A stretch of 64,000 nucleotides of DNA from Pseudomonas sp. Irchel 3A7. Its GTDB lineage: Bacteria > Pseudomonadota > Gammaproteobacteria > Pseudomonadales > Pseudomonadaceae. The position numbers and the translations under genes were made by a program. The first letter of the stretch is position 1; every line of letters begins with the position of its first letter. Below the pieces are notes generated by a model. It searched no databases. It saw only the letters and a list, made by a program, of their open reading frames with translations, and had not been told where the DNA came from. This document shows positions 57,796 through 64,000 of this stretch, one piece after another. The stretch is taken from positions 248,001-312,000 of the forward strand of contig NZ_FYED01000005.1 in the NCBI RefSeq assembly GCF_900187565.1. Direction: 5' to 3'.

Positions 57796-58574
57796 CAAAT
57801 GCTCTCTCTAATTTTTTCAATTACATCATTGATCTGTTTGATCTTGGTATTGAGCTCAACCTGCCGCCCCATCTGCTTCTCTTTTTTCAGCTTATTGGCG
57901 ATCTCTGCCTTTTGCAGGTTGAGCTTTTCAAGCTCACGGAGCCGCTCAAGACGGCTCTCACTCGGTTTATTTTCTATATTGTCGACCATGTCCCGCTCAT
58001 AACGTCCGCTATGGGCGGCGCAATTAATAGCTATGACACGTTCGCTCAGGCTTTTATAGAAACTAAGGAAATTGCTGAAGGAAAAGCTGTTGATATTGCA
58101 GTCTTCAAGGAAAGCCGCCTGCGCCGCTGTTGGGGCGGCCAGGTCTATCCAATCCGTGTAGAGAGGGGCTTCGATGACCCATTTTTCCTTGTCCGCCTGG
58201 TTGATGCGCTTGTCGGACACGCTGAGGCAGAGCTGGTTTTCCTGGGAGAACAGCAGGATCAACGGGTATGGGATCGACCGCTGCATAAAGGTCGCTATGC
58301 GCTTTAGCCGTTTGGCCGATGTGAGCTCTACCTGGAGAACCGCGATTTCAGAAAAGTCGCGCTCGCTATCAACATAGGCCGCGACGTTGATCGTGGCGGG
58401 CTTCAGGGTGTATAGCCAACGTATCTTATCAACGTCGTCCTTCAGGGCCGTTTTATCGGCGATGTCCAACACCCCGTTTTCAAGAAAGAGTTTCTTGAAA
58501 ACGGGTTTGTTCAATTCACAGGATCTGGGAATTGAAAGATGATCAATGAAGGCTTCCAGTGTACCTGGCGTCAT
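57795..58574 (-). CDS. DUF4391-family protein
   Basis: 259 residues: an alpha/beta domain (RWLYTLKPATINVAAYVDSE, VLQVELTSAKRLKRIATFMQ) followed by a coiled coil (ESRLERLRELEKLNLQKAEI). DUF4391 genes are recurrent next to type III mod/res and SNF2-type helicases. The coiled coil suggests assembly with a partner. Biochemical role unknown. Confidence 0.8.
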   Translation of the reverse strand: MTPGTLEAFIDHLSIPRSCELNKPVFKKLFLENGVLDIADKTALKDDVDKIRWLYTLKPATINVAAYVDSERDFSEIAVLQVELTSAKRLKRIATFMQRSIPYPLILLFSQENQLCLSVSDKRINQADKEKWVIEAPLYTDWIDLAAPTAAQAAFLEDCNINSFSFSNFLSFYKSLSERVIAINCAAHSGRYERDMVDNIENKPSESRLERLRELEKLNLQKAEIANKLKKEKQMGRQVELNTKIKQINDVIEKIRESI

Positions 58575-58588
58575 AGCGTTTCCTTGCC

Positions 58589-61500
58589 TTACGGAGCGTC
58601 CGTGATGATGAGGTAGGTTACAACGGCAAAATCATCAATGCCCTGGCTGCTGGTCGCGGTAAGCACTGTGCCTCCTCTAGTGAAGAGGCTTTGCACACCT
58701 TTCTCTTCGCTCTTGCCTGCAATGCTATCCACCGCGACAGCCAGCAATTGTTGGTACTGTTCCATGTCGGAACCATTCCTTGTACGGTCGTTTACCTGCC
58801 CGGCAGCATCACTATCGAGGGATGTTGCTGAGAGGCCGTGTTTCTTCAGCAGGTCGAGCACCTTCTTGCTTTGCGTGAAGTTGAGCTCGACGACAGCTTC
58901 GTCTGAGACATAGACCAGGAAATATGGCGCAAGCGGATAGTTATCATCCACCTGGACAGCCCGATGACCATCCCTGATGCTCTTCAAGCAAAAGATGACA
59001 CCAGGCTTGAGGCCATCGGCCTTAAGGTCTGCATCAATGGTGACGGCGGCGTATAGGCCGTGCGGAGCCTGCGCCAGCTTGTGCAAGCCCTTCTTCATGT
59101 AGCCTGAAAGATCCATGCGGAAGTCGTTCAGGGTTAAGTCCGTGATGGAGACGCCGCCCGCCATGTCTTCCAGATCGACCACGGCATCTTTGAGCTGCTG
59201 AAGCTGCGTGCGGCGATACTCCAGGTCGTTCATTTCCTGGGCGTTGGCGTCAATGACGTTTTCCTCGCCCGTGGCCGAGACGTCCAGAAGCATCATGCGG
59301 CCCGCCACCCTGGCTTCAAGATTGATGTACTCGTCCAACTCCATATTCGGCCAGAAGTTTATGAGCTGGATTTTCGTGTTTTTAGAGCCCAAGCGGTCAA
59401 CGCGGCCAAAGCGCTGGATGATCCTGACCGGGTTCCAGTGAATGTCGTAGTTGACGAGCGTGTCGCAGTCTTGAAGGTTTTGCCCCTCGCTTATGCAGTC
59501 AGTGGCGATCAGCAGATCGATCTCAGCCTTGGCGTCGGGATCGATCTTTCCGCGCTCTTTCGACACAGGGGAGAAAGCCGTCAGGAGATTATTCAGATCC
59601 GAGCCAGCCCCGGCCAGGGTCGTCTTGTTGGTGCCGCCACCCGTGATGAGGGCACTATGGATTCCGAGCTCGCTCTGCGCCCAATCGACAAGATGGGCAT
59701 AGAGATACTTCGCGGTATCTGCGAAGGCGGTAAAAACGATGACCTTCTTGTTTCCGGGGTTTAGTGGTTCCCGGACTTTTTTGGCAATGACCGCTTTGAG
59801 CTTTTCGAGCTTGGCATCGCGCTGTGCGTCCACGGTTTGCGCGGATTCGACGATAGAGGCCAGGAAGACCCTATCCGCCTCAAGCTCCTGCCTGAACCGG
59901 ATGAGATCCATATCCTGAAGCAGGACGCGGGTTTTGTTGCCTATCATGAACGGCTCAAGCTCGGGCGAGTCCATTTCAAAGTCGTGAATATCCTCGATAT
60001 TCAGGGCTTCGATGTCGCCGCTTTCATGAGCGTCAATCTTCTGTAACAACACTTCGACCTGCGACAGGAGCTTTTGCGAAGTGAGCGTGAAGGAGTTGAT
60101 CGAGCTTTCCATGCGCTTGAGCAGATTCACCCGCATCAGGTGGATCAGGCTCTCTTCCCGGTCAACCTGTTTGAACACGCTCTTGCCGTCGCCAACAGCG
60201 TTGTCATAGCGGCGGGCATACTCATCCTTCTTGTCAGTCCGGACGAATTTCATGGGCGAGTAGCCCGCGAGCGAAAGCCTGCGGATCGTCTTGTTCACTT
60301 CCTTCAGCGGCGGAAATTCGTGCGTTGAATCGAGATCGGCATAGATGTTCTGTGGAGGCAGTCGCACAGGGAACTCGCCGATATCTGCCGTGCCGTAGTA
60401 TTTCTGGATGTGCTTGCGGGAGCGCGCAATGGTGACGATATCCAGCAGCTTGAAATAGTCGAAGCTCATCGTATCCAGCAAGGACGCCACACTGCGGCTT
60501 TCGGGCGGTTGCTTGACCCACTGGTTGAACTGCTTCTGGGCCAGGCGCAGCGTGCTTTCCACATTCTTGATGCCGACATCGCTGAAGGCGTCGTCGCGTC
60601 CCTCGGTGATGAAGGCGACCTGATTTTTCAGGTCGTTCATGCGGTTGTTCACCGGCGTGGCGGAGAGCATCAGCACCCTGGTCTTCACGCCTGACTGGAT
60701 GATGTCCTCCATCAGGCGGCTATAGCGGTTTTTGGTGCCTTTGCTGGGGTTATTGTTGCGGAAGTTGTGCGACTCATCGATGACGATGAGGTCGTAGTTT
60801 CCCCAGTTCAGGGTTTCGAGATTGATCTCGCCGGAGCTGCCCTTCGTGCGCGACAGGTCGGTATGGTTGAGGACGTCGTAGTTGAAGCGATCCTGGGCAA
60901 GCAGGTTGCGCTTGTCGTTGACGGTGTAGATCGTCCAGTTATCCCGGAGCTTCTTAGGGCATAGCACCAGCACGCGGTCATTACGCAGCTCGTAGTATTT
61001 GATGACGGCCAGCGCTTCAAAAGTCTTACCGAGACCAACACTGTCGGCGATGATGCAGCCGTTGTGCTTCTCCAGCTTGTCGATAGCGCCCAGCACACCG
61101 TCCTTCTGGAACTTGTAAAGCTTGTTCCAGACAAGGGTGTCCTTGAACCCGGTCTTTGTCTTAATGATGCTGTCTTCGTCGATGTCATCGAGGAAGTCTT
61201 TAAAAATGTTGTAGAGCGTCAGGAAATAAATGAAATCGCCCGGCTGATCGGCGGCGATGAACTCCAGCTTCTCAAGGAGCTCGTCCTTGATGTCTCGGGC
61301 TTTGGGGGCATCTGCCCAGACAGAGTTAAACCAGGACAGTAGCTGCTTGGTCGTTTCCGGCTCGGTGATACCGGTATTCATCAGCGGGGTATCGGACTGC
61401 ACCTCTCCCAGCCCGGCGGGGGTGAAGGCAGAGCTGCCGTGAACGGCAAAACTGCCCTGGCTGCCGTCTTCAACAAGGAACATATTCTGGGCCGCGTTGG

Positions 61501-61819
61501 CTGACCGTACCTCGGCCTTGCTGGCGAGCCATTTGGCGCATTCCCTGGCGATGCGCTTCTGGTCGAGCTGGTTCACGAGTCGCAGGTCGGCATCCGACCC
61601 GATGAGCGCCTGGAGAGGTGAGTTTTCCCAGGCGGACAGCAGCAGCCTTGCGCCGTCGATGCGGGAAAGCTCCTTCCTGAGCGCCGAGAAGCCATAGATG
61701 GTGAACAGGCCTGAAAGCACGGAAAGCTTCGATCCTGCGGCCAGGTGCTCACGCAGTGTGTTCCCAACATGGCCGTTATTTCTGTTGTCCAGTAACAAAG
61801 CTTGTCCACCCCAACTCAA
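58589..61819 (-). CDS. SNF2-like helicase with N-terminal PLD-like domain
   Basis: 1076 residues. About residues 1-175 resemble a phospholipase D-like fold (GSQGSFAVHGSSAFTPAGLG near 143 is a degenerate HKD). Then SF2/SNF2 motifs: I ADSVGLGKTFEALAV, II VIDESHNFRN, III MLSATPVNNRMND, VI QRFGRVDRLGSKN. It starts at a TTG that overlaps the HTH stop. With mod and res it resembles helicases such as DrmD, but no DISARM drmABC genes are present. Likely a DNA translocase of the defence operon. Confidence 0.82.
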   Translation of the reverse strand: MSWGGQALLLDNRNNGHVGNTLREHLAAGSKLSVLSGLFTIYGFSALRKELSRIDGARLLLSAWENSPLQALIGSDADLRLVNQLDQKRIARECAKWLASKAEVRSANAAQNMFLVEDGSQGSFAVHGSSAFTPAGLGEVQSDTPLMNTGITEPETTKQLLSWFNSVWADAPKARDIKDELLEKLEFIAADQPGDFIYFLTLYNIFKDFLDDIDEDSIIKTKTGFKDTLVWNKLYKFQKDGVLGAIDKLEKHNGCIIADSVGLGKTFEALAVIKYYELRNDRVLVLCPKKLRDNWTIYTVNDKRNLLAQDRFNYDVLNHTDLSRTKGSSGEINLETLNWGNYDLIVIDESHNFRNNNPSKGTKNRYSRLMEDIIQSGVKTRVLMLSATPVNNRMNDLKNQVAFITEGRDDAFSDVGIKNVESTLRLAQKQFNQWVKQPPESRSVASLLDTMSFDYFKLLDIVTIARSRKHIQKYYGTADIGEFPVRLPPQNIYADLDSTHEFPPLKEVNKTIRRLSLAGYSPMKFVRTDKKDEYARRYDNAVGDGKSVFKQVDREESLIHLMRVNLLKRMESSINSFTLTSQKLLSQVEVLLQKIDAHESGDIEALNIEDIHDFEMDSPELEPFMIGNKTRVLLQDMDLIRFRQELEADRVFLASIVESAQTVDAQRDAKLEKLKAVIAKKVREPLNPGNKKVIVFTAFADTAKYLYAHLVDWAQSELGIHSALITGGGTNKTTLAGAGSDLNNLLTAFSPVSKERGKIDPDAKAEIDLLIATDCISEGQNLQDCDTLVNYDIHWNPVRIIQRFGRVDRLGSKNTKIQLINFWPNMELDEYINLEARVAGRMMLLDVSATGEENVIDANAQEMNDLEYRRTQLQQLKDAVVDLEDMAGGVSITDLTLNDFRMDLSGYMKKGLHKLAQAPHGLYAAVTIDADLKADGLKPGVIFCLKSIRDGHRAVQVDDNYPLAPYFLVYVSDEAVVELNFTQSKKVLDLLKKHGLSATSLDSDAAGQVNDRTRNGSDMEQYQQLLAVAVDSIAGKSEEKGVQSLFTRGGTVLTATSSQGIDDFAVVTYLIITDAP

Positions 61820-61998
61820 GTGCGATTTTTGGTTGTTTGCTGGTCGATCCAGACTTCTATAGCGGTTTTTCGGAACCGCCAGCTACCCCCTACCTTGAAA
61901 CCGGGGATCTTCCCGTCGGCGGCAAGACGGTAGGCCGTCTTCTCCGCGAGCTTCAGGTACTCGGCCACTTCCTTCAGGGTCATTATGTCTTCAGGCAT
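61816..61998 (-). CDS. Excisionase-family HTH protein, leader of the defence operon
   Basis: 60 residues: MPEDIMTLKEVAEYLKLAEK then GKIPGFKVGGSWRFRKTAIE, the winged helix of the MerR/AlpA-type excisionase family. The ATG at 61998 has GGTGAA upstream, and longer frames lack a ribosome site. It is translationally coupled to the helicase gene. It could be a recombination directionality factor or the operon regulator. Confidence 0.8.
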   Translation of the reverse strand: MPEDIMTLKEVAEYLKLAEKTAYRLAADGKIPGFKVGGSWRFRKTAIEVWIDQQTTKNRT

Positions 61999-62218
61999 TT
62001 CACCGGCCCTTATTTTGAGCTTGAGAGAATAGGGGAAAATCGGGGAACGGCCAACGACGAATGTGAGCTTCAGCGCCGCTTGGCGGGGGATCTCTGACGT
62101 GACGGCGATGGGAGGTGTGTGGCCGGGGATTCGCCACAAGCTCGCCACAAACTCAAAACGCCCACGACGGACAATGGCGGATTTCTGCGGGTTTCGGCGG
62201 GTGGCATTTTGTGGCAAA

Positions 62219-62241
62219 AACGGCCCCGAAGGGCCGTTTTG
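62219..62241. terminator. Bidirectional terminator by the att site
   Basis: AACGGCCC-CGAA-GGGCCGTT stem with T-runs on both sides. It isolates the defence operon promoter region from the integrase. Confidence 0.8.
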
Positions 62242-62277
62242 TTACCAGAATATTCAGCTAAGTCATTGATTTTAAAA

Positions 62278-62326
62278 TGGTCGGAGTGACAAGATTCGAA
62301 CTTGCGACCCCTTGCACCCCATGCAA
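62278..62326 (-). other. att site: 3' fragment of tRNA-Pro(GGG)
   Basis: On the minus strand the sequence reads anticodon arm CTTGC-ATGGGGT-GCAAG with anticodon GGG, variable loop, T arm GCAAG-TTCGAAT-CTTGT, acceptor CACTCCG and ACCA. The D arm and 5' half are absent, so it is not a functional gene. Such fragments are duplicated by tyrosine integrases that use a tRNA 3' end as attB. Confidence 0.85.
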
Positions 62327-62386
62327 CAAAATAGCATTGATTCAATTAGTGTTAGATGGCCATCGCCACAGATTTGCCACAAGAAA

Positions 62387-63568
62387 TTAGAGCAATGAAC
62401 TCAACATGCCATCTTGCTTGGCAGAAACGCCAGTGCCGTCGTCCAATAAGTGGCCGTAAACATTCAGCGTGGTTTCAATATTGGTGTGCCCCATCAACTT
62501 TTGAATTTTCTTCAGATTGATATTCTTTTCGATGAGCATGGAAGCGTAAAAGTGACGAAGATCATAAGGCCGATACTTTGGCCGAATGATTATCTCACCG
62601 TCATCTTGTTTCTCCTCGATAACAAGCCCAGCTTTTTCACAAGCGACATCGAACCCGCGTCTCTGCCAATTGCGCCTGTCCTGCCAGCGACCTTTTTCAT
62701 CCGGAAAGATCAGATCATAGTCATTCGGCACTGCAAGATTTTCGGCGTAATGCCGAACAATCTCTAAAGTTTTTGGGCTCAGCTCAATGAATCTTCTGCC
62801 TGCCGGTGTTTTGGTGACAGAGATTTTGCTTCCATCACCCTCGATGGCACGATCCACCTGAATTCCATTGTCAGTGAGCGCAGATTGCGCGGCTGCAAGA
62901 TATTCCTGAGGCCTCATACCGGAATCTACCGCCAGATACAGCATGGGGCGGTAGCGCTGCCATGCGTTGGATATGGTCTCGTTTTTCGCATTGCTGAGCG
63001 CATCTGCCGCCTTAAGAAGCTCAAGAATGTCCTTCTTGGAGGGGATGACAACAGGCGCGTCATACCTGGATTCATTTCTGATACTGACTCCAGCCGCGCA
63101 GTTATTGGAGATGTATCCACGTATGGACATTTCTTTCATCACTGACTGGAGAGATGAAAGCACCTTGCCTGCCAAAACACGACTGATGTCGCTTCTGAGC
63201 AGCCACGACCTGAACTCTACAATGTCTGGAGGCGTGAGCTCATGGAGCGGCTTTTGCCAAGTGTAATCGGTAATGAAATTCGCACGATATTCATAGTTTT
63301 CTAATGTGTACCGGGTGACGGGCTCCCTGCCGTTCAGGCCTTCTTTCTCACAGATATCCAACCACTTTTTCACCGCGTGTTCAACGGTTTCTACCCCAGA
63401 GCTAGTTCTCCTGGTAACAGGGCGTGATAGCGAGTCTTCTCGAAACGCGAGCGCTTCTTTTCTGGTGCGGAAGGTTTTATAGGAATAGCCTGTACTGGAC
63501 GATTTGTCCGGGTAGCGGACTTGATAGGTTGTTCCCTTGTTACCTGTTCTTTTTCTGATGTCGGACAT
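62387..63568 (-). CDS. int: Tyrosine-type site-specific integrase
   Basis: 393 residues. N-terminal SAM-like arm and core-binding regions precede the catalytic domain, with Arg in VDSGMRPQEYL, LRH in YDLRHFYASM, and H-x-x-x-Y in MGHTNIETTLNVYGHLL. The gene ends 61 bases from the tRNA-Pro fragment, which is the likely attachment site. AT-richer than the core genome. Confidence 0.92.
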   Translation of the reverse strand: MSDIRKRTGNKGTTYQVRYPDKSSSTGYSYKTFRTRKEALAFREDSLSRPVTRRTSSGVETVEHAVKKWLDICEKEGLNGREPVTRYTLENYEYRANFITDYTWQKPLHELTPPDIVEFRSWLLRSDISRVLAGKVLSSLQSVMKEMSIRGYISNNCAAGVSIRNESRYDAPVVIPSKKDILELLKAADALSNAKNETISNAWQRYRPMLYLAVDSGMRPQEYLAAAQSALTDNGIQVDRAIEGDGSKISVTKTPAGRRFIELSPKTLEIVRHYAENLAVPNDYDLIFPDEKGRWQDRRNWQRRGFDVACEKAGLVIEEKQDDGEIIIRPKYRPYDLRHFYASMLIEKNINLKKIQKLMGHTNIETTLNVYGHLLDDGTGVSAKQDGMLSSLL

Positions 63569-63585
63569 GATTCTGCATATCGCAT

Positions 63586-63858
63586 TTAGCCTTTGCGGTC
63601 AAACGATCCCTTAAGGCTTTTCGCATTTATATGTGCGTTATTTTGGGCATCAACCTGGCAGGTGTTATAAATTTCAACGAGCAGGTTTTTATCAATCTTC
63701 AGTCGCCCATCGATGGGATCAACGAAGAATGGCAGCTTACGCTTTCCGTGTGCATCGGGATCTGCTGCGCGCTTTATTTGTCTATGACTTAGTTCAATAC
63801 CATTTTCGGCAAGTACATTTCTGGCTTGTTCAATATTCACGTATCGTGGAAATTCCAT
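63586..63858 (-). CDS. Small protein upstream of the integrase, possible excisionase
   Basis: 90 residues beginning MEFPRYVNIEQARNVLAENG. IELSHRQIKRAADPDAHGKR could be a helix-turn-helix, followed by a beta wing (KLPFFVDPIDGRLKIDKNLL). It lies 17 bases before int, so they are co-transcribed. Directionality factor is an inference from position and size. Confidence 0.6.
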   Translation of the reverse strand: MEFPRYVNIEQARNVLAENGIELSHRQIKRAADPDAHGKRKLPFFVDPIDGRLKIDKNLLVEIYNTCQVDAQNNAHINAKSLKGSFDRKG

Positions 63859-63890
63859 GACAATATTAGCCCCCTTATATTTAGTCTCCG

Positions 63891-63998
63891 TTAAATCTTG
63901 TAGTCCTCGGCGGCGCTCCGGTACGGCCCGTTGCTGTGTAGCTTATTGACCTGCTGCCCCAGCTTGTTGCGCGGCACGACCTCTTCACCAAATTCGTT
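63891..63998 (-). CDS. C-terminal part of an unknown gene (cut by the window edge)
   Basis: A minus-strand frame open from the window edge to TAA at 63893-63891, encoding about 35 residues (VPRNKLGQQVNKLHSNGPYR near the middle). It belongs to the second element. Too short to identify. Confidence 0.45.
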   Translation of the reverse strand, partial: NEFGEEVVPRNKLGQQVNKLHSNGPYRSAAEDYKI

Positions 63999-64000
63999 TA

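Larger units (their letters stand above)
62133..62382 (-). repeat. Paired GCCACA(A) repeats flanking the tRNA fragment
   Basis: GCCACAA at 62133 and 62144, and GCCACA(A) at 62365 and 62376, lie in the same orientation. Each pair is 11 bp apart and placed on either side of the tRNA-Pro fragment. An opposite copy, TTGTGGC, is at 62209. The phasing suggests arm-type binding sites of the integrase or an Xis protein. Confidence 0.6.

Noticed and set aside
50178..61998. DISARM system
   Set aside because: An SNF2-like helicase and a methylase are present, but no drmA, drmB or separate drmC. Mod and Res are clearly type III.
62278..62326. A complete tRNA-Pro gene
   Set aside because: Only the anticodon arm, T arm and acceptor 3' strand are present. 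The D arm and 5' acceptor are missing.
36446..64000. A full SXT/R391 ICE
   Set aside because: The insertion site is similar, but the MobA/MobC relaxase set, tRNA-Pro-linked integrase and lack of SXT-type transfer genes do not fit.

Overview
The first 36.4 kb is core chromosome of a fluorescent-group Pseudomonas. Support for this comes from gene order (rng-maf-mreDCB, divergent from gatCAB), GC-rich codon use, the roxSR pair with its GGSTNPF redox loop, an opdP/dpp peptide-uptake cluster, and many inverted pairs of the Pseudomonas REP sequence (GTGGGAGCGAGCCTGCTCGC and variants). The species cannot be fixed from the sequence alone.

Layout of the core: 1-4029 (minus) RNase G start, Maf, MreDCB; 4241-7452 (plus) GatCAB amidotransferase; 7602-9459 an RlpA-like lipoprotein, a Ca/Na antiporter and a CMD-family protein; 9569 AEC transporter (minus); 10669-16097 (minus) a galactarate/glucarate catabolic operon (garD, MFS uptake, semialdehyde dehydrogenase, kdgD) with a GntR/FadR regulator at 17131 and matching operator-like sites; 18072 SbmA-like ABC exporter; 19897-21712 RoxRS two-component system; 22090 SIMPL-domain protein; 23322-34117 (plus) three DppA-type binding proteins, an OprD-family porin and dppBCDF; 34856-36445 prfC (minus).

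From the 5' end of prfC rightward the DNA is accessory and mosaic. The first residues of PrfC look swapped relative to the Pseudomonas form, as happens when SXT/R391-type elements integrate in prfC. Next comes a small integron-like cassette segment (36710-39050): one convincing attC, one weaker, no integron integrase, and two proteins with an RX4H HEPN-type motif that share an almost identical upstream module. A mobilisation block follows (39092-50124): MobA-type relaxase, MobC, VirD4/TraG coupling ATPase, ankyrin proteins, a membrane/J-domain/zinc-ribbon trio and the anti-restriction DNA mimic ArdA. Three dense hairpin arrays lie upstream of mobC, virD4 and ardA. No mating-pore genes are visible, so the block looks mobilisable rather than self-transmissible on present evidence.

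50178-61998 (minus) is one tightly packed seven-gene defence operon: excisionase-like HTH, SNF2-type helicase with an N-terminal PLD-like region, DUF4391 protein, type III Mod, type III Res, an OLD-family ATPase/TOPRIM nuclease and a UvrD-like helicase. The last two resemble Gabija. Just beyond it, a 49-bp 3' fragment of tRNA-Pro(GGG) is flanked on both sides by equally spaced GCCACA(A) repeats and followed by a tyrosine integrase, which reads as an att junction between two related elements. The window ends inside the second element.
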